Notes under the pieces: generated by a model
The model's database searches: none
Told to the model about the DNA's origin: nothing
Seen by the model: only the letters and a program-made list of their open reading frames with translations
Position numbers and translations under genes: made by a program
Shown here: piece after piece, positions 1 through 10,914 of the stretch
Position numbering within the stretch: the stretch's first letter is position 1
How the letters are laid out: each line of letters begins with the position of its first letter
NCBI GenBank assembly: GCA_021613335.1
Contig: JAJTWR010000067.1
Span: 425,001-489,000 of the forward strand
Direction of reading: 5' to 3'
DNA length: 64,000 nt
Source of the DNA: Whitmania pigra
Lineage: Eukaryota; Annelida; Clitellata; Hirudinida; Haemopidae

Positions 1-343
1 TACTTTGTCCCTGATGATGTGTTCCGGGTCATTTTAGTGTCCTCAGAAGTGTGTCAAAGGTCAAATTTTGTTGACCTCATTGGGTCAGTTTTTCTCTCAC
101 ATGTTGATTGGACTTCTTCACAAACATCGACTTAAAAGGAGGAGAGTGTTTATGCTGCTGAAGGTTTGCAGAATGTTGATAATGATGTTCTTATGTTTAG
201 AACGTTGATAATGATATTCTTATGTTTAGAACGTTGATAATAATCTTCGTATGTTTGGGGTTAAATATTATGGTCCGACAATGAAAAATTGAACAATTGA
301 AGATGTACACAGTGCATGTGGTGAGATCCTAAAACCCAGTAAT

Positions 344-480
344 AATAAGTTTATTTGCAGAGCGCCAGAAGTGCAAGCGTCAGGGGGCTCAACCATTTGT
401 GTAGCGCTGCATCCGAGGGGGCTCGTGGCGGTGCAAGTTTGTGTTTCGAACACGACACGTAATCACAGGATAAACCTGAC
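344..480 (-). repeat. Possible SINE 3' part
   Basis: A GC-richer island in AT-rich DNA. Read on the minus strand it starts near a TTCGAAAC motif that could be a degenerate Pol III B box and ends in a GCGCTCTGCAAATAAAC-type tail followed by TTATTATTACT. This layout fits a SINE 3' end. No second copy was found in the window, so the call rests on composition and tail only. Confidence 0.3.
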
Positions 481-658
481 AGTGATGTTAACGCAACGTA
501 ACATCTCATTATCTAATGACGTTGCCGTGTTCTCAATGGTCACTCACCATTGGTCACGTGTTACTTGGTCTACCAATCAGAAATGATTTGTACAAGTTAT
601 GATTACACATCACTGGGTCTGAGTTAGGATTTCGTTTTAGTGAATGTGTAAGGCTTTA

Positions 659-660
<2 letters not shown>

Positions 661-726
<66 letters not shown>

Positions 727-741
727 CGACGATGATTATGA
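661..741 (+). repeat. (ATG)n/(ACG)n microsatellite
   Basis: About 25 trinucleotide units, first ATG then alternating ATG/ACG. It lies roughly 330 bases upstream of the receptor start codon. Confidence 0.95.
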
Positions 742-1051
742 TGTTAATCGAGTTAATAACAAGTAAATACTAAAGTTATTTTGTTCGCCAATGTTGAAAC
801 CTCACGAAAATTTGGATTTGTCACACAATCCACATTTCTTATTTTTAAGTGGATTTTATGAGTAAGATATTTTTAAAAATAGAATTTATGACTTTTTTAA
901 AATATATATTTTTATATTGAAAACCTTTTGTATCATTCGTTTATTTATTTGTTATTTGCAATTACCATTACAAACTAACAGCTTATTGATAAATGTATTA
1001 CGTGTAATTCAATAATTCTCTGCAAATTCAACTTTCAACACTCGATGGCCT

Positions 1052-1063
1052 CACGTGACGTCA
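1052..1063 (+). promoter_or_regulatory. E-box plus CRE palindrome before receptor start
   Basis: CACGTG (1052-1057) overlaps the perfect palindrome TGACGTCA (1056-1063), ending 10 bases before the start codon at 1074. The same TGACGTCA occurs 9 bases before the start codon of the paralogous receptor on the other strand (39239-39246). TGACGTCA is the consensus CREB/ATF site. That it controls these genes is inferred from its shared position. Confidence 0.55.
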
Positions 1064-1073
1064 CTCTTTTACA

Positions 1074-2700
1074 ATGTTGATTGTTATTATTGTGGCTTCG
1101 ATCATTTTATTAAACAATGGTCAGCATTTATTTATTGGCTACAAAGAATTAGTGTGTTTTGAAAAAGTAACATGATTTAATAATGATTTAATGTTTTCCT
1201 GTAAAATATTTCTTTTCATGACATACCTAGATAATAAAAACTTTACATAGAACATTTAGAATCAATCAGTTTTTTTTGTAATAGATGAATGGATAGAAGA
1301 TGGATCGACTAATGAACAAATGGATGGATGGATAAATGGTTTAATGGATTGTTCGTAATTCTCACATCGTAATGATATTCCAGATGTTACAACTGTCAAC
1401 GTAGCCTTGCACAAAAAAGTCGTAACCTGTCCTCACGACAAAAACTCACACCTCGTGGTCGACGGAATAAAAAAAAAATTGGCAACGAGTGTCCGCAGAT
1501 TGTGTCCAGATGGAGAAATTAGGATCACATTGTTCGGCGAATACTTTGTTCATTACGTCATCGTGTTTGGATGGGCTCCAAAATATGGTTTGTTTTGTCG
1601 AAGCTTTCATACTCTTTGAGGTCATTGATTACGGTATTTAATGGGAAATCAGTTTTGTTTGTTTTTTTTTTTGCAAACGAATAATTCTTGTTCCTCCTTC
1701 TTTGTCTTATTTTTAATCTAAATACAATAAAAACCACCTGTAACTCTAACATACTTTTGCAAGGAATAAATATAATGATGTAATATTAACAAATATAATG
1801 TTGTAATATTAACAAATATAACGTTGTAACGTTATCAACGGATGGTATTGAAATGTTCAATCAATCAATCAATCATTCAATCATTTGCAGACGCAAAACA
1901 ATCGACCGAAAATTTCGTGGTAGAAAAAAACAGCGGCGTCATGGTGGTATGTGGCAAAAACACAAATATCTTGAAGCCAGGTGTGAATGCTTTGGTGGTA
2001 AATTGTCAACCACACACGCAACCCTCGTTCGAGATTGTTGTTCGATTCTTGAGAATTCCTTTCAAAGTTCACGAAATTGAAGCTCATACTTTAGGTCCTT
2101 GAATTATTCTTATTTGTATGATTATTAATTTACTTTTTATTAATTGGATTGTTAATGATAATCAATTTATTTATTTAGGTTATTTGATATTTTTTTAATT
2201 AGTACTTTTTAAGAAATTTAAGTTGCAAAATTTTAAACATTATATCCGAATATACTTAATTGAATTAAAATATAATATTTTATTAGAACAATTTTAGTAA
2301 AAATTTAAAATAAAGTTAACAAATATTTAAATAGCTTCAGGAGTTAGCGGAGAAAATGCAGTGATTCACCGGGGATGCTTTGAGAACTTCACAAGTTCAA
2401 GTTTCACCTTATTTCGTGACTTCAATCACTGCCTACAACATTGTGCATCAGGATCTTATACTTACGCTGGAATTAAGGTTACTTGCACTTGTAGAACATA
2501 CCATCCAACATTAAGTCATCGACATATTATATTATGGTATTACTATTATTATTATTATTATATTATTATTATTATATTATTATTATTATTATTATTATTA
2601 TATTATTATTATTATTATATTATTATTATTATTATTATTATTATATTATTATTATTATTATATTATTATTATTATTATTATTATATTATTATTATTATTC

Positions 2701-2739
<39 letters not shown>

Positions 2740-2795
2740 TATTATTATTATTAATTATTATTATTATTATTCTTATTATTATTATTATTATTATC

Positions 2796-2837
<42 letters not shown>

Positions 2838-2855
2838 TATTATTATTATTATCAT

Positions 2856-2887
<32 letters not shown>

Positions 2888-5800
2888 TCATCATTGCTGT
2901 TATTAATATTATTGTTATAACATTGTATTGTATTTAAAGATACTTTTAAAATTATGAAACGAATCTGTTAGTTGAATAAATAAATAAATATTTGTAGACG
3001 TTTCACATATTAATTTTCATAAGTTATATCACAGCAAAACATAAAATATCAGTAATTTAGTTGAGGTTTAATAAAAAGTTTGATAATCAAAGACTGTCAT
3101 TTAAGATATTGAAGAAAAGAATAAAGTTGATTTAATGTTTACTTGATAAAAATAATGTTTAAAAAACAAATTTAAATCACAACAGCATAATAAATTAAAT
3201 TACACTTAATTACAATTTAAAATGGTAGAACCATGCAACGTGTCATTGCGGGAGTTTTGTGAGCGGCATGTTGGCAGACGATAAATGCGATGCCATCTGC
3301 GATAAATCGAACACATCGTGCGGGGGAAAAGGATCTTATTCAGTGTATCTCAGTGAGTTTAAGATGTTGTAATCAGTCATTTTAAGGTGTTTTATTTAAA
3401 TATTTATTCTAGAAAAATGACCTGTAAGTTATTACAGGGAAATATGTTATAATTACAATTTTAATATTATAGTTATAATAATTTAAGAAGCGTTTGTCAT
3501 TAAGTGCAGATCCAACTACCCCATTACCTAGGATGTCGAACAGGATTTTCAGAAACTCCAACATACAAAACTGACATGAATATTGCTTTGTGTCTCAGAA
3601 TATGCGATGATTTCTACTATGCGCTACTATCGGTAATTTGCTGGTTTAAATATAAAAAATGTAATAAATGTAATGTTATCTTTATTGTATAATATTCGTA
3701 TTTATATTAATATTTGGAGTTTGTCAGACAAAAACTGAACTGCACGTGAAGATTGCAAGAACTTAAAATCGTGAAATTAAGGTTGAATATGCCAGATTAT
3801 ATCAGATTATATTACAGAGCTAGCCTCATTTTACTCGTAACTAACTCATCCTTAATAAGGAGCATAATAATAATTATAAAAAATTTTTCAGAAACAATTT
3901 ATAAAAATAAATTATAAGATTAATGATTATTTGAATGAAGCTTTTTTTTCTCAATAACTAATTAATAACAAATTTAAAACTAAAACAATTGAGTTGTTTT
4001 AAGGAGGGCCGCTACTGCTCGTGCAGTGTAAATGAAAGTTTACAACTCTTGACCAACGAAAGTAACGAATGTAACGTGCCATGTTTCGGAAATCCTCGTA
4101 GTTTTTGCGGAGGGCAGAAGCATTTGTCCGTCTATGCCAGTGAGAATCTTTTATCTCAAAAACCTTATTCTTCATTTGATGATTGTGTCGTTAAAAACTC
4201 CTAACAAATTGGATGATTGATTTTATTTTAACTATGAGAAAATTTTTAATTCATTTTATCTTACCTTCGACTTACCAGCATGTCGGAGCAAGTTTCCGGT
4301 CACTTTGCCGTGTTCCTCGTTGTCTTACTGCAACAGACGTTTAAGAAATGATTTTGAACTTTGTCTGACCAGGTGCCAAGAGGGATTTGTTGGTCCTCAT
4401 TGCATCGAAAAAAGTTTACAATTTTGCTTCAATAAAAAAGACATTTTTTTTAGAAAATTCCATCTGGAAATCTATAATCGAGTCAATGTTGGAAATAAGT
4501 TCTGTGGTGTTTAGAATGAATTATTTAAAGCATATTATTTTGTAAAAGCATACGCATTATGTTTGTCAGATATTCATTTTCTATATAATGTAAGATTATT
4601 ACTATGAAATGCTTCTTTTAAATAAAAACATTACCTATCTAACATATTATTTAGAGATTGAGTCAGTGCAGTACTTAGAGAATGTATGCAAACTTAAACC
4701 CTGCCTTAATCTAACTTATTCTCTGTGCAAATATGACGGCAAAAGATACTCTTACGAGTGCGTCTGTTTGAATGGATTTCGGAAAAATAACAGAAGTGAA
4801 TGCGAAGGTAAATAATAACATTGTGAGTGTTATTGTCTTTTATTGTATTATATTGCATTGCATTGCATTGCATTGCATTGCATTGTATTGTATTGTATTG
4901 TATTGTATTGTATTGCGCAATGTGACAGCGAGACAGGTTCTTTTTCTTAGCTATTTACGGCGTTCCATTCCAAGGAAGTATAAACTGGGTAGCTAACACG
5001 ACACAGTATGGCACAGAGGCAAGAGACATATGTCCCCCGGTTGCCAAGTTGCAGGTGCGCCAAAATGGAGTATAATTACGGCCTTCAACAACCATTATGT
5101 GACAGAAATCACAGAGCATTGTTAATCAACTGTGACAACGTAGGAACATTTGAAAATATATATTCGTTTTTTCCCATTCAACAATTAGTTGGGAAGAGTT
5201 ATATAAAGCTCAATTTAAATAAGTCAGTTTTTAAATTTAAATTTTTTATTAATTTTTTATTTTATGAAAGATATCACTTAATTTTTTCTTAAATTTTCCT
5301 AGTGAAAGGGTGGGCCCCTTAAATCTGCTACTGATTGCCACCCAATGAGAATAACCTCTCCACTGCTGCTTAGTAGGCAATCCAATGCTGAGGGCTGCTT
5401 ATAACTTTCTACGTTTGGATATCGATAAAGATTCGATAACTCTGTAGTTGTGTCGGTCAAATATTTGTTGACCACTTCACCAACAACATCTAATCATTGC
5501 CCCTTATTGGCAGTGGCGTATTAACTGTTCTTGCCACCCGGGGCGATCATAACATTTGCCGGCCTTCCGCTTGACTGTTAATAAGTATACCATTATATAA
5601 TCTTAATAATTATATACCAAATGCCAAATTGAAATCTGATCCTTCAAAGGACCCAACGGAAAACTGAAGAAACTTTTATCAATTTTTTAATTTGTAAGTA
5701 CTCCCTCAAAATGCCCCCTTGTTACACCACTGCTTAGTGGACAAAACAGCGAAGCAATTTATCCTATTTTATGTTAGGACACTTCAAGAATTTATATAGC

Positions 5801-7739
5801 GAATTGGGTTCTTTTTCCGATGTTCCCATATATTTAAAAACTTCTTTAGGCACAAATACATTATCCATCCTTAAATAGACTTGAAAATGCGGTTTATTTT
5901 ATTTATTTATTTATTTATTTGATTAAAGTCCGTTGCATAACTAAGATGATTTGGACCAGTCGAAAATGCGATCGTTCCTTATCGGCCTGTATATATCACG
6001 ACAATTTATTTAAGTACATAATGTGCGTTAACAAATAAGAACTTTCTTATATACATGCAATTGTTCCGCCTCTCATAAGTATCCAAAATTGCGCTCATTT
6101 GAGTGTTGAGCCATGAATCCACTTGCTCCTCTTGAACTGCAGAGCTCTCTCCACAAATTGTTTTGAAGACAATGTTGTGCTTCTTTTTAAAACGATCCAG
6201 CCACTTCTGACTTTCTTTAAAAGCAGGACGTCCTTGCTGACAAGCTTCTCCATCAGCAAGGGACTATTGGCGGGAAGTTTTGTTACTTGCGAATTTGTAA
6301 ACCATTGAAGCACTGCATCGTCGACATCTTAGCCATTCTAAGGTTTTTTTCTTGATGGATCAAAGACAGACTTCTCATACATTTGCTTTACCTCGTCGGC
6401 CTTCTTTTTCCATCCTGGAATGGTGTTTGTTGGAATGCCATGCTGACGACTAAGGTTTACCGGTTTTGTTCACTTTTCTAGCTGCAGTATGATTACTTTC
6501 TCTATCTTGACGGATTATCCAGTTTTCTCGTAACAGTTTCAGACATTTTTAGGACGAAAAAAAATATACAGAATAGCTAGAATAACGTGTTACCCTTCAG
6601 GCAAATTCAAAAAGAGTGAATTGGGTTCGGCGAAATAAAAAAATCAACCTAACCGATGAGAAAATGCTACGTGGGAATTTGGCGGTTTCACTTAAAAGTC
6701 CTCTATTAATAAATGGGTCAACATAACCAATGTAAAGTGGCGAATTTGACTCTCTTTTGTGTTCGAGATATTAGGTTTCGGCGACATAAAAGCATCGACT
6801 TAAACGATGAGAAAATGATAAGACAAATAGGGAATTTGGCGGTTTCACTTCAAAAAGCATAATGAGGTTAGCGAGATCAAAGAGGTCGATAGAAGTGGGT
6901 TCCACTGTATTTATCAATACCGATACTCAAAAAGTATCGGAGATATCGCCGCGATGCCAATACTGCGATATTAACAACCTTCGTGCCAACTTTATCATTC
7001 ATAGATCTAAAAGTATGCAAATTATTTATTTAAATTGATTTGATTATGAGGTATTTAATCCTTTCGAGCAATTTTGATTTTATATAGACGTCAATGAATG
7101 CGATTACGAGGCCTGTGATAAAGAAGCCTCGGAGTGCAGAAATGTCTTGGGCTCATACGTTTGTGAATGCCATCCTGGCTATCATCTCCTTTATAATAAT
7201 TTCTGCCGAAGTAATAAATTTTGTAATAAGTTGATTAAATAAATGTTAATCGTAATTAAATTTGAAACGAATTTAACCTTTATGATTAAAATGTTTCTAT
7301 TATTAATTATTATTAGTAATTATTTTAAACATTAGAAATACTTTCAAAAAAAAAACAAATCAATGTATTTAATTAAGGCCTATTAATTTAAATTTAAACA
7401 TTTCAATTAATTATACTCAAATGTCCAACCATACCTTCATACCATGTTAATCTGCCTACCCATCAATATCAACAAGTCAACCATTCTCACATCCATAAAC
7501 TCACCCATCAACTTATTTTCATATTATCAACTTCAATTTTATTACCTAAAGATTTAATTCTCGATTTTATTTTATATTTTTATATTTTTTTTCCTTTTGT
7601 AGGAAATACAGTTGCTGATGAGAAAGAGGAATCAATTGATTCGATTTTTAACGCTCTTGAGCAGCGTAACATCTACGTCATTGTTTCTTTAATTTCATTT
7701 GCCTTACTTTTGTCATTAGTGTGGAAACTGAATTTGTAA
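1074..7739 (+). CDS. FTP-lectin/WSC/EGF single-pass membrane receptor, 11 exons
   Basis: Exons 1074-1119, 1384-1587, 1891-2094, 2341-2477, 3229-3352, 3505-3632, 4004-4139, 4279-4413, 4655-4807, 7088-7210 and 7603-7739 total 1527 nt, an intact 508-residue frame. Exon 1 is a hydrophobic signal peptide (MLIVIIVASIILL). Exons 2-3 resemble a fucolectin/F5-8C-type domain (NVALHKK, then VDG). Exons 4-5 and 6-7 each form one WSC domain split at the same place (RGCF and GCR first halves; CHCG and CSCS second halves, ending CGG.GSYSVY and CGGQKHLSVY). Exons 8-9 are EGF-like, exon 10 is a calcium-binding EGF (DVNECDYEAC), and exon 11 has a membrane span (IYVIVSLISFALLLSLVW) with a three-residue tail. 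WSC domains bind carbohydrate in known families, so a glycan-binding surface role is inferred. Exon 3 has a weak GTCCTT donor. The ligand is unknown. The paralogue at 36657-39229 supports nearly every exon boundary. Confidence 0.82.
2525..2895 (+). repeat. (ATT)n/(ATC)n microsatellite in a WSC intron
   Basis: About 370 bases of ATT units with occasional single-base slips, ending in a short CAC/ATC run. It lies in the intron that splits the first WSC domain. The long translated tracts of Y, I, L and H over it are artefacts. Confidence 0.97.
4836..4915 (+). repeat. (CATTG)n/(TATTG)n pentanucleotide microsatellite
   Basis: About 15 units, first CATTG then TATTG, in the intron just after the second EGF-like exon of the plus-strand receptor. 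Confidence 0.95.
4951..5149 (+). pseudogene. Hormone-receptor-domain-like cassette or relic exon
   Basis: It follows a good acceptor (TTTTTCTTAG), and its phase matches the upstream EGF exon, giving AIYGVPFQGSINWVA and then a GTEARDICPP segment. The W..T..G.EA...CP pattern is like the HRM/HormR module of adhesion GPCRs. About 35 codons in, the frame hits a stop, while another frame continues the pattern to a C-rich end (CAKMEYNYGL..LCDR) and a GTAGGA donor. The exon is 199 nt and would break the reading frame. Splicing from 4807 straight to 7088 keeps it, as in the paralogue. It may be a frameshifted relic or a poison exon. Confidence 0.35.
5511..5732. mobile_element. hAT-like MITE, 222 bp
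   Basis: The left end CAGTGGCGTA and the inverted right end CAGTGGTGTAAC form imperfect terminal inverted repeats. They are flanked by CTTATTGG (5503-5510) and CTTAGTGG (5733-5740), a 7-of-8 match that fits the 8-bp hAT target duplication. No coding capacity. It lies in the long intron before the calcium-binding EGF exon. Confidence 0.6.
5888..5958 (-). repeat. tRNA-SINE 3' end fragment
   Basis: Read on the minus strand it is GTCCAAATCATCTTAG, then a GCAACGGACTTTAATC core and an (AAAT)n tail. The same 3' module recurs at 19437-19487, 23600-23740 and 53790-53860, which defines a family. Confidence 0.6.
6060..6907 (-). mobile_element. Tigger/pogo DNA transposon remnant
   Basis: The outer end reads CAGTGGAACCCAC on the minus strand, as in Tigger termini. 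Two subterminal repeats follow, each with GGGAATTTGGCGGTTTCACTT or a close variant on the plus strand. Frameshifted CENP-B/Tigger-like coding pieces come next: LSRQHGIPTNTIPGWKKK, DDAVLQWFTNSQ, then WLDRFKKKHNIVFKTICGES and VDSWLNTQMSAIL. At least one frameshift and several stops make it dead. The DDE catalytic part and the other terminus were not found. It lies in the receptor intron, opposite to the gene. Confidence 0.75.
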
Positions 7740-7756
7740 TAAATATAAAAATAAAA

Positions 7757-7757
7757 T

Positions 7758-7830
<73 letters not shown>

Positions 7831-7850
7831 TAATAATAATAATAATAATA

Positions 7851-7920
<70 letters not shown>

Positions 7921-7934
7921 TAATAATAATAATA

Positions 7935-7981
<47 letters not shown>
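7757..7981 (+). repeat. (AAT)n microsatellite
   Basis: About 225 bases of AAT with a few slips, starting 18 bases after the receptor stop codon, probably in its 3' UTR or just beyond. AATAAA overlaps the receptor stop codon (7738-7743), and another AATAAA-like site follows before the repeat. Confidence 0.95.
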
Positions 7982-7983
<2 letters not shown>

Positions 7984-7989
7984 CTATTT

Positions 7990-9030
7990 TATAAGTTTTC
8001 TTTCTTTATATATTACTGTATTTTGTTGCATTCAGATGATGAATGACTCAGGTATATTTGTAATTAGTTAATGATATGGACATGCGTAAACTGTGATTAC
8101 CATGTATATTGTACATTTATGTATTTTTCTAGGTATTGCATTGAAAAGCTGATGAAGCTATGAATCATTTATGATTTATATTAATAAAATTTAAATTGCC
8201 ATGTTGAAGTTTTTGTATTTGACCTTGTATAATATGCAGCTAGTCTATTAGTTTATTAGGTCTAAAATTATTAAACCCTGTGGCTGTGTAAGCAACCAGG
8301 AACCTACCTTAACTCAGAAAAGTCATGAACAGGCACTTTTTTCTGTCGGAGGCACCGATCATCACCATGTGATATCTGGAGAATTTCGGAAGAAATAATT
8401 TGAAAAAAATAGAGCAGCATTGTCTTCCAGTTAAAAGAACTAAAATGACATGCTAACAAGATTTTATCCACGTTGTAGTGGAATATATTTTCCTAAACGT
8501 TTTTTGCTAAATTGAATAGTTGCGAAGAGCTTGAAAGAGGTTTATTTTGATCGTCAGATGGCTTTCAATAATTTCCATTTTAACTATTTAGGAATTGACT
8601 TTAATAAAATTTTCATCATCGGGTCTCCAGAAAAATAAATTACATTATCCCACATATGTACTTTCACACTCAAACATTCCTTTTATAAGAATATTTACAT
8701 TTAATCTCCTAAAGTTTCATAATCCACCCTCGTTGAAATTTCTGAAGAATTCAGATTTTCCAGACATCCGACACTCAATGGCTTAAATAACTCCAAGTGT
8801 ATTCTCCAAGTTTTACGACGCATGTCGACAAACATTTATGAACATTTAACAAAAACGATTGTTTGCCCCACTGTTGTTGTAGTAGTGTGCTTTTTTTTAA
8901 TCCAATGGAAAATTTTAAAAATTAAAAATTAATTTTTTTTAAATATTAAATAAAATAATTATTTCAGTTTGGAGATATTTATAGTTCATCTAAAAATGAA
9001 TCAAATTAAATGCCGATTGCAGGATGTTTC
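7990..9030. other. Intergenic, no gene seen
   Basis: AT-rich DNA between the convergent 3' ends of the receptor and the small secreted gene. No convincing exon, RNA gene or transposon end was recognised. Confidence 0.5.
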
Positions 9031-9037
9031 TATGACT

Positions 9038-9847
9038 TTATTTTTCCATCATCTTCAATTGTCTCACATTCCTCTCCACAAGTGTGTCATAGTCGTCAGC
9101 TGTGACGTTGCAGTAGTTTTCAATTAGTTCAATTAAATTAATTTTCAATTAAACATAAAGTTTATTATATCATAAAAGAAAGCATCTGAATTAAAAAAAA
9201 AATTTGATTAAAATTCATGTATAAACGTATATCGTACGTTTCAATTGTAATAGAGCTGTTATTCTAAACAAAAATTTATTTTAATCAGTTCTAGATGCTC
9301 TGCGCGGGTCAATATTTGTTATCTATAAGGCACAATAATTTGGCAAGCTCAATAGTTCTCATCATAAGTTCTTACCATTTTCATTTTCTTCATCTTCTGG
9401 TTTGGCACAGACCCCCATTGGTCTAGGACACTGACATTTGTCAGTCTTTTGGCAGCAAAATATATGCTGGTTAGGCCATGGAAAGTACACGACTTTACAG
9501 TTGAGCAGCTCGGGAAAATCTCTTCTTATCTTTTCTGGTGTCATCCTTTTCCTTACCGCTGACAGACTTTCAATATCCATGTTGTTCGAGAATTCTTTGG
9601 CTTTGAGTTCAATTTGGCCATGTGATTTGTCCTTATTAATTCTCTCCAAATATCCTTGGACGATTCTTCTCACCAAGAAACCTTCGTCGCCCATAACATC
9701 ATGATAGCCAATTTTGGCATTCTGGATTTGGGGAAGGTGCAAATACTTCTTGGTTTTAATGTCATAAACTGGTGACGTTGAAGCGAAACGTAAGACGTCA
9801 GTAGTTACTATAAACATAAGGAAGATGATAATCTTTGAATTTCTCAT
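9038..9847 (-). CDS. Small secreted protein, two coding exons, unknown family
   Basis: Exon 9376-9847 begins with a signal peptide (KIIIFLMFIVTTDVL) and ends with a cysteine-rich region (LLNCKVVYF, HIFCCQKTDKCQCPRP, GVCAKP). The open frame runs on to a stop at about 9362, but a strong GTAAGA donor occurs at the ENEN codons. The exon 9038-9099 (acceptor GTCACAG) continues in the right phase to a short basic tail (VERNVRQLKMMEK) and a stop that overlaps AATAAA, giving 177 residues. TCTGCAG lies two bases before the ATG, so an upstream non-coding exon is likely. About eight cysteines cluster in the last third. I do not recognise the family. It is not similar to the peptide cluster at 57-64 kb. 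Exon ends may be off by one base. Confidence 0.65.
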
Positions 9848-10249
9848 CTCTGCAGAATAACAGTCACATTAGCAAGTAATTATTAAGTCACCAACACTAT
9901 TCATTAATTTCTAATTATCAGGAAACTTACTGTGTGCGACAGACCAAACAGCTTACAATGTCGAAAACACAACATTTCGAAATATAAAGGCTGCAGGGTG
10001 TTATCATTTGGCAAAGGAAGTATTTTATTTAGTGGGGCTGCTTTGAAGGCATTTAAGGATAATTTGCTGGTTAGTCGAACGATGAACGATGTCAAATTCA
10101 AAATAACACCGGCGAAGTTCTCGTTTATTCGTATTATTTCATTAAATGTTATATTTATTTGTAAATATAATTTAATATTTATAGGCTACCTGATTTTCAG
10201 TAATATTCAATTTAATAATGTCTTAAGGAAACTAAGACGTGCAAAATAA

Positions 10250-10900
10250 TTTTCACATTTCAGTAAGTTAAATGTTTCATTATCATGCCTATATTGTCTA
10301 AATTCTTAAATTACATTTAACAACAGTCAACAGTTAGCAATTAGTGCTACACTGTGAATAAACGTAAAAATGCTGAGACACTGAGACATAACATATAAAT
10401 AACAGACATTTCAATCGAGATAGGCGCATTTTAACTCTTAGCCTTTAGCGACTTAACCATGGGATTCCATGATAACAATTATTATAACATTTTAAGCCTA
10501 GATAACTTGAATTACTTTAACATCTGCTCAAGGCCACCAACCTAACAAACGTAAGAATTAATTTGTTCAACTTATCTGACGAACCTACCAGAGCGATATT
10601 ACAATCATTACGTACGACCAGCTGTTAATAAATTCATTAGAATAAAAGAAGTTGAATAAATCCCGCATATCTCAATATTATGAATTTATACTTTATCGCC
10701 CGATTCTGAGAATATAAAACAAGAAATACAAAATGGCGCATAAAATCTTTATTTGACAAAATGACAAGCAAAACCTTTTCTGACATGGTTAAGCATTAAA
10801 ATAAAACAGAAATAAAAGTAGTAAAATCTGGAAAGATACATCAATTCAAAGAAAAAAAACAAAGGTTTATAATAATTCTGGAGTAATGGTGGACAGCTGA
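10250..10900. other. 3' flank of the GCNA-like tandem array
   Basis: No gene seen. The last part (about 10640-10760) resembles 14880-15000, so it belongs to the tandem duplication that produced the two GCNA-like genes. A minus-strand AATAAA (10748-10753) lies about 165 bases past the copy A stop and is a plausible poly(A) signal. Confidence 0.5.
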
Positions 10901-10914
10901 AACAATGCAGTCCT

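Larger units (their letters stand above)
1..1073. other. Upstream intergenic region with simple repeats
   Basis: No coding exon is supported here. It holds about three imperfect copies of a roughly 33-base unit (171-260, each with the core GTTGATAATGAT or close to it), a possible SINE tail on the minus strand (about 344-480), and an ATG/ACG trinucleotide run at 661-741. The last 25 bases before the receptor start codon carry the CACGTGACGTCA motif described separately. Confidence 0.6.

Noticed and set aside
2534..2920. Long open frames rich in Y, I, L, H, S (also near 34042, 44191, 48910, 53457)
   Set aside because: They are translations of trinucleotide microsatellites and have no splice or domain support.
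9932..10249. 105-codon plus-strand frame
   Set aside because: No domain. It overlaps the probable 5' UTR region of the minus-strand secreted gene and has no splice support.
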